Shown piece after piece: positions 45,711 through 55,428 of a stretch of DNA of 64,000 nucleotides (position 1 is its first letter; each line of letters begins with the position of its first letter). Source of the stretch: Kaiparowitsia implicata GSE-PSE-MK54-09C (GTDB taxonomy: Bacteria > Cyanobacteriota > Cyanobacteriia > Elainellales > Elainellaceae). The stretch spans positions 120,036 to 184,035 of the forward strand of contig JAHHHI010000059.1 of assembly GCA_019359435.1 (NCBI GenBank), given 5' to 3'. The notes beneath the pieces were generated by a model that saw only the letters and a list, made by a program, of their open reading frames with translations, did no database searches and was not told where the DNA came from. A program made the position numbers and the translations under genes.

Positions 45711-46844
45711 ATGCGCATCGCTCTATTTACGGAAACCTTTCTGCCTAAAGTGGACGGCATCGTAACGCGCCTGAGCCACACCGTGGATCACTTGCAGCGA
45801 CTGGGTGACCAAGTGTTGGTGTTTTCCCCTGAAGGGGGCCTGAGTGAGTATAAGGGCGCGCGGATTAACGGCGTGCCTGGGTTTCCATTGCCGCTCTATC
45901 CTGAACTGAAGCTAGCGCTGCCGCGACCGTCAATTCGTAAAGAGCTGGAGCTATTTCAGCCGGACTTAATCCACATCGTTAACCCAGCGGTGTTGGGGTT
46001 GGGGGGGTTGTATTATGCCAAGTCCTTAGGGATTCCCCTAGTGGCGTCGTATCACACGCATCTGCCCAAGTACCTAGAGCATTATGGGCTGGGGATGCTG
46101 GAGGGGGTGCTGTGGGAGCTGCTGAAGTTAATGCATAACCAGGCCGAGATTAACCTCGTGACCTCGACCGCGATGCAGGATGCGCTAGAGAGCCACGGCA
46201 TTGAGCGGGTGGATGTGTGGCAGAAAGGGGTCGATGTAGAATTATTTGACCCTAGCTTGGCAAGTGGAGACATGCGATCGCACCTGACGCAGGGCAGTCC
46301 CGACTCGCCGCTGCTGCTGTATGTGGGGCGACTGTCAGCGGAGAAAGAAATTGACCGCATCAAGCCAGTGTTGGCGGCAATTCCCAATGCGCGGCTGGCG
46401 CTAGTGGGGGATGGCCCCTATCGCGCTGATTTAGAAAAGATATTTGAAGGCACGCCGACCTTTTTTGCAGGCTATATGACGGGTCAAACGCTGGGTGCAG
46501 CCTTTGCGTCAGCCGATGCTTTTGTATTTCCGTCCCGAACGGAGACGTTGGGGCTGGTGTTGCTAGAGGCGATGGCAGCCGGTTGTCCGGTGATTGCAGC
46601 CAATGCGGGTGGCATCCCCGACATTGTGACCGATGGGGTGAATGGCTATTTGTTTAATCCTCAGGATGAGAACGGGGCGATCGCCGCGACTCAGCGCCTG
46701 CTTCACGAAACAGCAGAGCGCAACACCCTACGACAGAACGCCCGCGCCGAAGCCGAACGCTGGGGCTGGGCGGCTGCAACACAGCAACTCCAACAGTTTT
46801 ATGGCCGGGTGATGGCTGGGCGATCGCTCCCCCGAGCCGCCTAG
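45711..46844 (+). CDS. sqdX: Sulfoquinovosyltransferase SqdX
   Basis: A 377-residue GT4 glycosyltransferase: RIALFTETFLPKVDGIVTRL at the start, SYHTHLPKYLEHYG, LLYVGRLSAEKEID, and the EX7E motif in SRTETLGLVLLEAMAAGCPV. The close link to sqdB identifies it as the second enzyme of SQDG synthesis, transferring sulfoquinovose to diacylglycerol at the membrane. A start at the ATG 45711 fits the family. Confidence 0.96.
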   Translation: MRIALFTETFLPKVDGIVTRLSHTVDHLQRLGDQVLVFSPEGGLSEYKGARINGVPGFPLPLYPELKLALPRPSIRKELELFQPDLIHIVNPAVLGLGGLYYAKSLGIPLVASYHTHLPKYLEHYGLGMLEGVLWELLKLMHNQAEINLVTSTAMQDALESHGIERVDVWQKGVDVELFDPSLASGDMRSHLTQGSPDSPLLLYVGRLSAEKEIDRIKPVLAAIPNARLALVGDGPYRADLEKIFEGTPTFFAGYMTGQTLGAAFASADAFVFPSRTETLGLVLLEAMAAGCPVIAANAGGIPDIVTDGVNGYLFNPQDENGAIAATQRLLHETAERNTLRQNARAEAERWGWAAATQQLQQFYGRVMAGRSLPRAA

Positions 46845-47445
46845 GCGAAGTCCCGAGATACGGTTTGGTGCTGCGTTAGCTCTGTTTCTTCCCCAGTGTT
46901 CCTGGGTATTCTGGGACAGTCTTCTGGTTTCGCTGCGCTTGGGATAGCCAGCCGTCTGGGTGCAAGAGACCGAATAGCAGCTGCAATGGGCTTGGTCGTG
47001 GTGGAGTTTGATTCAACATCGCCAGATGAGACTCATCCACTCGGTTGAATAGTATCCATTAGTATGCATTAACCTGAGTTCGGGATAAGCTCAAACCCTC
47101 AATGTGCCGTGCGCGGTGCGCACGGCACATTGAGGGTTGTGGGGCACCGCGCGTCGCGCGGTGCCCCACAACCCCCTTAACCCGAACTGACGTTGCATTA
47201 GTATCCAGTTTGCCTTGTCGGATTCCCCTGAGATGGCTAGAGTCTTAGTGGATGCATCCGCCAGTGCGGCGGTTTCAATGAATCCTGAATCGTGATTGAT
47301 GGCTCGGCTATTGGGCAGTCCCCAGACCAGACGAATGCTGTTCTGAATGGGCGAAAATCTACTGCTGTCTCTGAGGACTATTGACCTGTTTGCCTGCGCT
47401 GTGCAATTTCCGCTCTAGTCCTTTTCTACGAGTGTGCATCCACCC
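46845..47445. other. Intergenic region with a complete two-hairpin MITE
   Basis: About 600 bp between sqdX and the adenylate cyclase gene. The element at 47070-47193 is the only recognisable feature. The 220 bp before it include a small CCCAG/CTGGG hairpin near 46893 without a T-run. No gene is supported. Confidence 0.6.
47070..47193 (+). repeat. MITE-like family 2, complete copy with target duplication
   Basis: A 124-bp element. The terminal inverted repeats AACCTGAGTTCGGGATAAG and AACGTCAGTTCGGGTTAAG match at 16 of 19 positions. Inside are two perfect hairpins: a 21-bp stem around GGT (centre about 47114) and a 20-bp stem around a single T (centre about 47153); the two share the GGGTT between them. 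Both flanks carry the 5-bp direct repeat GCATT, a target-site duplication. Confidence 0.9.
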
Positions 47446-50184
47446 ATGACTGCTACCCCATCGCCGCATCCCAGTCGCACGGCCCATCCAGCCCTATCCC
47501 ACCCCGATGCCATAGACATAGACGCGGTAGCCGTTGCGGCAGAGCTTGTGGTGGATGCGGCAGACGGCGACCCCTCCGATCCATCCTCTAGAGCGAATGT
47601 TGATATCCTGTTTTCAGATCGTTCTGACGCATTGTTTGCTGGCCCCGTGCATGCCCCCCAACCGCAACCCAACGCTACTAGCGCCCTTGCCACCACACAG
47701 GGGTCGTTTTCCACATTTTTAGCACCGCTCACCCAAGACACCTTTAAGCAAGTGGTGACGGATGTTGAGCAAAAGCTTCAGGTGGTGAATCAAACCCTGT
47801 CAATGCTCGACAGTGTGCTCGATTCCCAAGGGTTTGACGCCATCCTCAACGAGATGCTGCGGTCTATCACCCTAAAAACAGGGGAACTGCTGAACGCCGA
47901 TCGCACCACGATTTTTTTGCTTGATGACGACAAAGACGAACTGTGGTCAATCGTGGCCAAAGATGAGCAGGGCAACAACCTAGAGCTGCGGTTTCCCATC
48001 CATGTCGGTATTGCGGGAGAAGTCGCCACCCAAAAGCAGGTGGTGAATATTCCCCACGATTTCTACACTGATCCTCGCTCGGCGGCGGCGCAAGAGTTTG
48101 ATAAAAAGAACCATTACCGCACGTACACAATGCTGGCGCTGCCGCTGTTGAAGCCTGAGGGGGATCTCGTGGCAGTGGTTCAGTTAATTAATAAATTAAA
48201 ACCGGCGTGCGATCGCACGCTGCCGCTGGATGAAAAGATTGACCTGGCGGGCTTTACCTGCGAAGACGAGCAGGTGTTTGAGGATTTTGCGCCCTCTATT
48301 CGGCTCATCCTAGAATCATCTCGCTCATTTTATAAGGCTACCCAGCAGCAGCGGGCCGCATCAGCGCTGATGAAGGCCACCAAAGCCCTAAGCCAGAGTA
48401 GTTTGGACTTAGAAGAAACCCTAGCGCGGGTAATGGAAGAAGCGCAGGAGCTGATGCAGGCCGATCGCAGTACGCTGTGGTTGTTGGATCGCGATCGCCA
48501 CCAGCTATGGACGAAGATCCCCATCAATAACGTGCTGCAAGAAATCCGCATTCCCATGGATGCAGGCTTTGCCGGCCAAGTGGCAACCAGCGGCGAACCG
48601 CTCTTGATTCCCTTTGATCTCTACAACCATCCCAACTCTGACACCGCAAAAGAAACCGACAAGAAAACGGGCTACCGCAGTTGCAGCATCCTCTGTATGC
48701 CTGTGTTTAATGCTGATGGTGAGCTGATTGCCGTCACCCAGCTAATCAACAAGAAAAAGCAAGGCGACTATCCCCCCTACGATCCCGCCAACTATCCTGA
48801 AGCGCCCGACATGTGGCGGGCCAGCTTTAATCGTAACGACCAAGAGTTTATGAAAGCGTTCAACATCCAGGCGGGTGTGGCGCTGCAAAATGCCAAGCTG
48901 TTTGCCACGGTGAAGCAGCAAGAGCAACTGCAACGAGATATTTTGCGATCGCTCACCAATGGCGTCATCTCCACTAACAAGCACGGCATTATCATTGCCG
49001 CAAACGAAAGCGCTCGGAAACTGCTGGGGTTTGATGTCAATGCCAGCCTAGAGGGCACGCTGATTCAAGACCTGATCACCCTTGAGAAAGGTGAGTTTCC
49101 GCGCTGGATCACCATGGCGCTGCACCCCACAGATGAAAAATGCAGCCAGCAATACTACCCCGATCTCACGCTGCAGGAAGTAGAAGGGAAAGAGCAGCAC
49201 AGCATTAACCTCTCTATCAGCACCATTGCAAACGCCAGCGATGCCACGGAGGTGTCTGGGGTGCTGGTGGTGATGGAAGATATCAGCGATGAGAAACGGC
49301 TGAAGCTAACCATGTCACGCTATATGAGCGAAGACGTGGCTCGACAGCTATTCGAAAATCCCGATGCGGCCAAAATGGGGGGCGATCGCAAAGAGGTCTC
49401 CGTCCTGTTCTCTGACATCCGCAGCTACACCACCCTGACCGAAAGCATGGCTGCCGAAGAAGTGGTGGAAATGCTCAACCACTACTTCGAGTCGATGGTG
49501 GAGGCCGTCTTTAGCCACAAGGGCACGCTGGATAAGTATATCGGCGACGCGATCATGGCAGTCTATGGCTCGCCGCTGCCGCTGGCCGACCATCCGTGGA
49601 TGGCGGTGCAAACTGCGGTAGAAATGCGCCATCGCCTGCTGCACTTCAATGCTGAGCGGGTCGAGCGGCACCTAGCCCCCATTCGCATTGGCATTGGCAT
49701 CAATTCCGATATGGTGATTAGCGGCAACATTGGGTCTAGCAAGCGCATGGAATTCACCGCCATTGGTGATGGCGTTAACCTCAGCGCCCGCTTAGAGAGT
49801 GCTAGCAAACAGTATGGCACCGACATCATCGTGAGTGAGATGACCTATGCGCCGTGCCGCGATCGCGTGTGGGTACGCGAACTCGATCGCATTCGCGTGA
49901 AAGGCAAAACCAAACCCGTCAGCATCTACGAATTGGTGGGCTTGCAATCAGAACCGCTCACGGATGCCCAAAAGCGCAAAATTGAGCTGTATCATGCCGG
50001 ACGCGAATTCTATCTCAAGCGTCAGTTCACGAGCGCCCTCACGAAATTTGGCACTATTTTGGAAGACCTCGACAACCGCGACAAGCCCAGTGAATTGCAC
50101 CTGCAACGCATCAACTACTGGCTCAGCCATCCCCCCAGTGATGAGGTGTGGGAAGAAGGCGTCTGGACGATGACTGAAAAGTAG
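47446..50184 (+). CDS. GAF-GAF-PAS class III adenylate cyclase
   Basis: A 912-residue protein from the ATG at 47446. After a variable N-terminus come two GAF domains (about residues 125-285 and 320-480, both with TIFLLDDD/TLWLLDRD-type cores and an NKF/Y motif region), a PAS domain (about 495-620) and a class III cyclase. Metal Asp657 (LFSDIRSYT) and Asp701 (YIGDAIMAVYG) are present. Lys697 and Thr771 (EFTAIGDGVN) match the Lys/Thr pair of cyanobacterial adenylate rather than guanylate cyclases. A TPR-like tail ends the protein. It probably makes cAMP in response to a GAF ligand. Confidence 0.93.
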   Translation: MTATPSPHPSRTAHPALSHPDAIDIDAVAVAAELVVDAADGDPSDPSSRANVDILFSDRSDALFAGPVHAPQPQPNATSALATTQGSFSTFLAPLTQDTFKQVVTDVEQKLQVVNQTLSMLDSVLDSQGFDAILNEMLRSITLKTGELLNADRTTIFLLDDDKDELWSIVAKDEQGNNLELRFPIHVGIAGEVATQKQVVNIPHDFYTDPRSAAAQEFDKKNHYRTYTMLALPLLKPEGDLVAVVQLINKLKPACDRTLPLDEKIDLAGFTCEDEQVFEDFAPSIRLILESSRSFYKATQQQRAASALMKATKALSQSSLDLEETLARVMEEAQELMQADRSTLWLLDRDRHQLWTKIPINNVLQEIRIPMDAGFAGQVATSGEPLLIPFDLYNHPNSDTAKETDKKTGYRSCSILCMPVFNADGELIAVTQLINKKKQGDYPPYDPANYPEAPDMWRASFNRNDQEFMKAFNIQAGVALQNAKLFATVKQQEQLQRDILRSLTNGVISTNKHGIIIAANESARKLLGFDVNASLEGTLIQDLITLEKGEFPRWITMALHPTDEKCSQQYYPDLTLQEVEGKEQHSINLSISTIANASDATEVSGVLVVMEDISDEKRLKLTMSRYMSEDVARQLFENPDAAKMGGDRKEVSVLFSDIRSYTTLTESMAAEEVVEMLNHYFESMVEAVFSHKGTLDKYIGDAIMAVYGSPLPLADHPWMAVQTAVEMRHRLLHFNAERVERHLAPIRIGIGINSDMVISGNIGSSKRMEFTAIGDGVNLSARLESASKQYGTDIIVSEMTYAPCRDRVWVRELDRIRVKGKTKPVSIYELVGLQSEPLTDAQKRKIELYHAGREFYLKRQFTSALTKFGTILEDLDNRDKPSELHLQRINYWLSHPPSDEVWEEGVWTMTEK

Positions 50185-50241
50185 CGTGGCAACCGTCGCA
50201 GTGCAAATGCCCATGCCTGGTCAAGGCCTAGCCAATCAGGC

Positions 50242-50706
50242 TTACGCTGTCAGCCAGCGATGCAGTGCTTTAGTGGGGTCGCTCAGGTCTTCAATAGACG
50301 CGTAAACAAACTTGCGCCAAGTGGTCTCTGGCAGTCCGGCAAACACCATCAGGTTGAGCGGATAGTCTTCGCTGTCGCTGCACAGGCGAAAGTCGTCCCG
50401 AAAGAGGAAGATTGCTTTTTGGAGGGCGATCGCCACACCGAGTTCCACCATCACCCCTTCATCGGGCGGCGTGCCGTTAACGATCGCAAAAATTCCATCG
50501 CAATTTTTCACATCCTTGAGATCGGCCTGCGCTACCTGATAGGCCCATCCCGGCTGCGAAAAATCGACCTGATTATTGCGAGCAAATGGCTCCCAGACCT
50601 CTGCCCCGAGCTGCTCTAGGGCTTGGATAAACGGGGGCAGCAGCAGCGTTTTTTGCTGTTGCGAAAATCCATAGGCGCTAGCGAGATATAGCGTTTTACG
50701 GGGCAT
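50242..50706 (-). CDS. Nucleoside 2-deoxyribosyltransferase
   Basis: A 154-residue protein with YLASAYGFSQQQK at the start, a GTPPDEGVMVELGVAIALQK motif containing the catalytic Glu, and FRDDFRLCSDSE. This matches the nucleoside 2-deoxyribosyltransferase fold that cleaves or exchanges bases on deoxynucleosides or their monophosphates. Convergent with the cyclase gene; 99 bp before the ABC-F gene's end on the same strand, possibly co-transcribed. Confidence 0.87.
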   Translation of the reverse strand: MPRKTLYLASAYGFSQQQKTLLLPPFIQALEQLGAEVWEPFARNNQVDFSQPGWAYQVAQADLKDVKNCDGIFAIVNGTPPDEGVMVELGVAIALQKAIFLFRDDFRLCSDSEDYPLNLMVFAGLPETTWRKFVYASIEDLSDPTKALHRWLTA

Positions 50707-50805
50707 AGGGGTCTCTGTTTCGATTGGTGCGCTTATCCGAATGGGCTGCTATTCCGGTTCTCTTGGCGTTCCTTCAACCCCGGCTCCCCGCGATTTGGCG
50801 CTGGG

Positions 50806-52776
50806 TTACTCCAGTCGTTCAGCCAATTCCATCCAGCGTTCTGTGGATGCATCAATTTGGTGGGTAATGGCTGCGAGTCGTTCTGTCATCTGTTGCAGTG
50901 CTTCAAAGTCATCGGGCGGATTCTGATAGAGCGTTTGCTCGAGGGTTTCACGCTCTGCTTCTAGGGTGGGAATTTGGTGTTCTAGCTGCTCATATTCACG
51001 TTTCTCTTTGTAAGAGAGCTTACGGCTACCGGCAGATGGGGGGGGTGGAGCGGCAGGTCGCTTTGCATCTGCTCCGGTAGGACTAGCGCTGGTTGCCGTA
51101 GGCGCGGGCTGTTTTGGTTTTGAACTGGTGGAGGCCTCAGTTTTAGCGTCTAAACTGGCTTGGTCTGCTTCCGCTTTTTTGTAATCCAGATAGAGCGAAT
51201 AGTTGCCGGGATATTGCCGCAGGGTGCCGCCGTCTTCAAAGGCGAAGACCATATCTACGGTGCGATCCAAGAAGTAGCGATCGTGAGACACGACAATGAC
51301 GCAGCCGTTGAAGTCTTCTAGATAATCTTCTAGCACGCCCAGGGTTTGCACATCCAAGTCGTTGGTCGGCTCGTCTAAGATCAGCACGTTGGGGGCCTGC
51401 ATCAGCACGCGCAGCAGAAACAGCCGCCGCTTTTCGCCCCCCGAGAGTTTATGAATCGGCGCATACTGTTGATCCGGCGGGAACAAGAAGCGCTCCAGCA
51501 TTTGGGAGGCGGTAATGATACTGCCGTCGTTGGTTTTCACCAGCTCTGCCACGGTTTTGAGATAGTCGATCACCCGCAGGTTGTCATTCATCGACACGTC
51601 ATCGGAATATTGATCGAAGTAGCCGATGTGGATGGTGGTGCCGATGTCTACGGTGCCGGAGTCTGGCTCAACTTTGCCCGTGATCATATTCATCAGTGTG
51701 GATTTGCCAGAGCCGTTGCTGCCAATGATGCCGATGCGATCATCCGGGTTGAAGGTGTAGGTGAAGTTGTGGATTAGGGTGCGATCGCCATAGGCCTTGG
51801 TGATCGCTGTGAGTTCGATCACCTTTTTGCCAATGCGCCGCCCCACGGTAGAAATCTCGACCGCGCCCTGAGTTTGCTTAAACTCCTGAGCCTGCATGGC
51901 ATGGACGCGATCGATGCGGGCTTTTTGTTTGGTGCTGCGAGCTTTGGCCCCCCGCTTTAGCCATTCCAGTTCGCGGCGCAGCACCCCGGCATGTTTACGC
52001 TGAGTGCTAACGGCGCTGTCTTCGGCTTCGGCTTTTTTCTCCAAATAGTAGGAGTAGTTGCCCGCATAGGTGTAAAGATCGCCGCGATCAATTTCCAAAA
52101 TGCGATTGGTCACGCGATCGAGAAAATAGCGATCGTGGGTGATCAGCAGCAGCGCTCCCCGAAATCGGTTGAGATAGGTTTGCAGCCATTCCACTGACAG
52201 AGCATCCAGATGGTTGGTGGGCTCATCCATCAGCAGCACATCGGGGTCGGCCAGCAGGGCGGTGGCGATCGCAATGCGCTTGCGGTATCCGCCTGACAGA
52301 TCTCCCATACGGGCGTCAAAGTCGGTAATGCCCAACTGGCTGAGGATGACCTTGGCATTGGTTTCTAGCTCCCAGGCGTTGAGGGCATCCATCTGTTGCG
52401 AGACGCTCGACAGCCGCGCCATGAGCTGATCTGTGTCGCCCTGGCCGTGCGCTAGATAAGTCGAAATATCTTCGTATTCTCGCACCAGCGCCATTTGTTC
52501 GCCCGCATCGGCAAACACCTGCTCAAGCACGGTGCGATCGCCCTCAATATCTGGGTCTTGCGGCAGATACACAATCTTGGTGGCGGTGTTGACCTGCATC
52601 TCACCGCCATCGATCGATTCCAACCCGGCGATCATCTTTAGCAAGGTGGATTTGCCGGAGCCGTTGGTGCCGATTAGCCCCACCTTGTCGCCTGCTTCGA
52701 GGGTGAAGTTGGCATCTTGCAAAATCGGCTTGATGCCAAAATCTTTTCGGATCGATCGCAGCGTAAAAATAGTCAT
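50806..52776 (-). CDS. ABC-F family ATPase, Uup-like
   Basis: A 656-residue protein with two ABC domains and no membrane segments. Walker A GLIGTNGSGKSTLLKMI and GIIGSNGSGKSTLMNMI, signatures LSGGYRKRIAIA and LSGGEKRRLFLL, and Walker B LLMDEPTNHLD and LILDEPTNDLD are all intact. The linker (RELEWLKRGAKARSTKQK) and a C-terminal coiled coil after a Ser/Pro/Ala-rich hinge are typical of Uup, a ribosome- or DNA-associated ABC-F protein. Confidence 0.94.
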   Translation of the reverse strand: MTIFTLRSIRKDFGIKPILQDANFTLEAGDKVGLIGTNGSGKSTLLKMIAGLESIDGGEMQVNTATKIVYLPQDPDIEGDRTVLEQVFADAGEQMALVREYEDISTYLAHGQGDTDQLMARLSSVSQQMDALNAWELETNAKVILSQLGITDFDARMGDLSGGYRKRIAIATALLADPDVLLMDEPTNHLDALSVEWLQTYLNRFRGALLLITHDRYFLDRVTNRILEIDRGDLYTYAGNYSYYLEKKAEAEDSAVSTQRKHAGVLRRELEWLKRGAKARSTKQKARIDRVHAMQAQEFKQTQGAVEISTVGRRIGKKVIELTAITKAYGDRTLIHNFTYTFNPDDRIGIIGSNGSGKSTLMNMITGKVEPDSGTVDIGTTIHIGYFDQYSDDVSMNDNLRVIDYLKTVAELVKTNDGSIITASQMLERFLFPPDQQYAPIHKLSGGEKRRLFLLRVLMQAPNVLILDEPTNDLDVQTLGVLEDYLEDFNGCVIVVSHDRYFLDRTVDMVFAFEDGGTLRQYPGNYSLYLDYKKAEADQASLDAKTEASTSSKPKQPAPTATSASPTGADAKRPAAPPPPSAGSRKLSYKEKREYEQLEHQIPTLEAERETLEQTLYQNPPDDFEALQQMTERLAAITHQIDASTERWMELAERLE

Positions 52777-52810
52777 AGCATCTAGCGCATGGGCGTAAAA
52801 CCTGGCAGCC

Positions 52811-53533
52811 CTAGTCTAACGCTGTCGCGACCGGGGTGGATGCCCGTCGTCGTTTGCCTCGCGGTGGGGCACGCCGTGCCAGATCGGCCTCGGTGGCGCG
52901 GGTTTCTAGCGTGTATTCAGGAATCTCTTCAAGCTGTGCGGCATCTAGGTTGTATTGCTCACACACGAGGCTGAGGCGATCGCCCCCAGCCGTCACCGCC
53001 GTCACCGAATGGGTGAGATCCCCCTGAAACCACAGCAGTGTATTCCGCTGGGGGCGAATTTGCGCCACCGACTTTTTCTGCCGCTGCAACAGCAGTTCGC
53101 CCCCCTGCAAATTGTCGGGCACCACCACATACAGCACGCTGACCCAGGCCGGAGGCTCCACTGTTTTGCAATAGGAGCGCAGGGAGCGGTCAATGTGAGG
53201 ATCAACCCGCGACCCCGTGGTTAACCCCAGCGGATTGAGGTAGAAGGCGTTGCAGTCGGGACGCAGGGCTGTCTCTAAATAACGCATGAACCACGGAAAC
53301 TGCGCGTCTACCTGGCTGAGGTGCGATCGCCGAAACACCAACGAGAACCCCTTCGTGCCCACAAAATCGCGATTTAGGTTATTAACCGCAAAGTAGGGGC
53401 AGGCCAAAACCCGCGCCTGAAGCTTGCGCAGGTAAGAGGGCGAGAAGGCATCGGGGTGCAGGGTGTAGTAAGACACAGCAGTGAAATCGGTAAAGAGAGC
53501 GATCGCCCGAATTGGCCGCGTCGGCGCTAACAC
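52811..53533 (-). CDS. 2OG-Fe(II) oxygenase family protein
   Basis: A 240-residue protein, start GTG at 53533 (no ATG in the early frame). The iron site is visible as DPHIDRSLR (HxD) and GDLTHSVTAV (distal His), and GGDRLSLVCEQY supplies the Arg for 2-oxoglutarate. YVVVPDNLQGGELLLQ lies between, as in P4H-type oxygenases. The substrate is unknown. The C-terminus is strongly basic (RRAPPRGKRRR). It is 34 bp downstream-adjacent to the ABC-F start on the same strand and 26 bp after desA's stop, so transcription with desA is possible. Confidence 0.83.
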   Translation of the reverse strand: MLAPTRPIRAIALFTDFTAVSYYTLHPDAFSPSYLRKLQARVLACPYFAVNNLNRDFVGTKGFSLVFRRSHLSQVDAQFPWFMRYLETALRPDCNAFYLNPLGLTTGSRVDPHIDRSLRSYCKTVEPPAWVSVLYVVVPDNLQGGELLLQRQKKSVAQIRPQRNTLLWFQGDLTHSVTAVTAGGDRLSLVCEQYNLDAAQLEEIPEYTLETRATEADLARRAPPRGKRRRASTPVATALD

Positions 53534-53559
53534 CGCTAGCGCTGACGCAGCTCACAGCG

Positions 53560-54627
53560 CTACTTCACTCTAGCGTCCCGAAAGCTCTGATATGCCTTGT
53601 CAGGATGGTAGAGATGGCAGCGCTCGCTAATTTGCTGCATCAGCGACCAATCGAACCGTCGCGTGATCATATGCGCCTGCCAATTTTGCAACAGATAGGC
53701 GTGAGCGCTCCGCAGGTTATACGAGGGAATCGCCACGGACAGATGATGCGGAATATGCACGTTGATATCGTGACATAGCACCTCGACCCACTTGGGATAG
53801 TCGCAGTGGACGGTTCCGGCAAGCTGTGCCTCAGCCGCGCTCCAGTCTTCTGCTGGGCGAAACTGAATTTCTGGGAGGGTGTGGTGAACCACGGTAAAGG
53901 TGCTCATCCAAAAATGGTAGAACAGCCACGGCATCAGCCAGAATTTTACTAATCCCCACAGCCCGGTGGTAGCAATCAGCGCTGGGAAGAACACCGCCGC
54001 AAAGGCGACCACCGTTAGGATAGAAAGCCGAGCTTTGGCGCGATCGCGCCCCTCAAACTGCATCCAGTTAAAGTGCATGAGGGCCCAGTGGGCGACAGAG
54101 CCAATCCACCAGAACCAGCCCCGCATTAGCCGATAAAAGCCCCGCACGAACGGGTGGCATTGGACGTAGCTATCCGTAGTCCAAGGATCCCAGGCGTTAT
54201 CAACTCCCAATTTATTGGTATGGCGATGGTGAAAGTCATGCAGCATGCGCCAGCAATGAAAGGGATAAATCAGCGGAAGCATCATCACATGCCCCACCAG
54301 GTCATTGACCCAGCGGCGCTGTGCAAACGAACGATGCCCGCAGTCATGACCGATCACAAACCAACCGGTCAGCGCGGTGCCCGTAAAGAGCCAAGCGATG
54401 GGCAGCAAAAACCAAGGCGCTAGGGCGATCGCCCCATACCCAGCGGCGACTGCTCCGATGCTCAGGAACACTTGAGTCCAAGCTTTGCGGCGATTTTTGG
54501 CAAAGCAAGACTTAGGAATCGTCGTCAGAATATCTTTCAGTTCAAGCTGAGCGATGGGCGATCGCGGTAGAACTGAGGGAGATGACCCCAATGATGCCGT
54601 AGAAAACGAATCGGAAGTAGCAGTCAT
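53560..54627 (-). CDS. desA: Acyl-lipid delta-12 (omega-6) fatty acid desaturase
   Basis: A 355-residue integral membrane desaturase from the ATG at 54627 (the frame is open to 54717). Three His boxes are present: [19 protein letters not shown] and [10 protein letters not shown], with hydrophobic pairs between. The sequence [21 protein letters not shown] matches the cyanobacterial DesA group. It inserts the delta-12 double bond in membrane lipids and is classically cold-induced. A terminator-like hairpin lies in its leader about 57 bp before the start codon. Confidence 0.93.
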   Translation of the reverse strand: MTATSDSFSTASLGSSPSVLPRSPIAQLELKDILTTIPKSCFAKNRRKAWTQVFLSIGAVAAGYGAIALAPWFLLPIAWLFTGTALTGWFVIGHDCGHRSFAQRRWVNDLVGHVMMLPLIYPFHCWRMLHDFHHRHTNKLGVDNAWDPWTTDSYVQCHPFVRGFYRLMRGWFWWIGSVAHWALMHFNWMQFEGRDRAKARLSILTVVAFAAVFFPALIATTGLWGLVKFWLMPWLFYHFWMSTFTVVHHTLPEIQFRPAEDWSAAEAQLAGTVHCDYPKWVEVLCHDINVHIPHHLSVAIPSYNLRSAHAYLLQNWQAHMITRRFDWSLMQQISERCHLYHPDKAYQSFRDARVK

Positions 54628-55428
54628 GTATAGGATGGGAACTCCATCGAGATGAATCACACAGAGAGCAATAAAACGCGCACAAAAAAACCCTGCTTCA
54701 GTTGACCGGCGCACCAAGCAGGGATCTTGCTTTGTACAAACGTGGAAAACTGCGGGCGATCGCTCTAGGGCGGAATCAGGGCCGCAAGAATGAGAGCGCT
54801 TAAAAAACCTTTACATTCTATCACGCCATTCGTGCAAACTAGGTAGCGCAAAATTTCTAAAGGCGTAAGTTCGATAGCGTTGTTACAGCTCCGCGCTGTA
54901 GAACTGCAACTGCCTAACCCCGCTCGCGACGCGGGCAGAACGGGTTTAGACAGTTGAGGAACTCACGGTTTAGAGAGCTCTTGCTGAGTGATGTAGCCTA
55001 AAGTGTGTTGCCCCCATTGCTGCCAAGGGATCAAGCCATTTCTTTGGTGACACCTATCTGCTCTAAATCTTTGGTTATAGATTGTGGGTCGCTACTAAGC
55101 CTCTGAATTAAGCCACGTGTATAGAGCGACATGCAGTGTCCACCCGTTCAACCCGAATTAGGCAGCACTGAGTGAAACGGCTCTAGGCTATGCTTGCTTG
55201 ATGGCATAGCGGATGTTGAATCACGTATTTGATCCCTTGCCTTGGGATAGGTAAACTTTGTCATCGATTCATGTCATCGCTTCAAGAGAGCTCTCAAATT
55301 CATGAAAGTTTGCCCAGGAAAAGAGGTTCGACTACTTAGCTTAATTGATCTTCCGTACTCTTTGTGATGGCTGGGATTGCTCCATCCAGACGCCAAATTA
55401 GCCTCCACAATTGTCAACGGATTAACCG
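54628..55428. other. 800-bp divergent region upstream of desA, possible ncRNA locus
   Basis: No protein gene is supported. The minus strand contains the terminator-like hairpin at 54684-54723. A structured block at 54907-54956 has outer arms CAACTGCCTAA/TTAGACAGTTG-type pairing around an inner CCCGC/GCGGG stem, next to ACAGC/GCTGT at about 54885-54899. These could belong to a leader or small RNA of about 200-270 nt ending at the T-run. Confidence 0.5.
54684..54723 (-). terminator. Intrinsic-terminator-like hairpin in the desA leader
   Basis: On the minus strand CCCTGCTT-N17-AAGCAGGG is followed directly by seven Ts. It points toward desA and ends 57 bases before the desA ATG. No minus-strand gene lies upstream within the 700 bp to the next (plus-strand) gene, so it either attenuates desA or ends a small upstream RNA. 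Confidence 0.8.
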
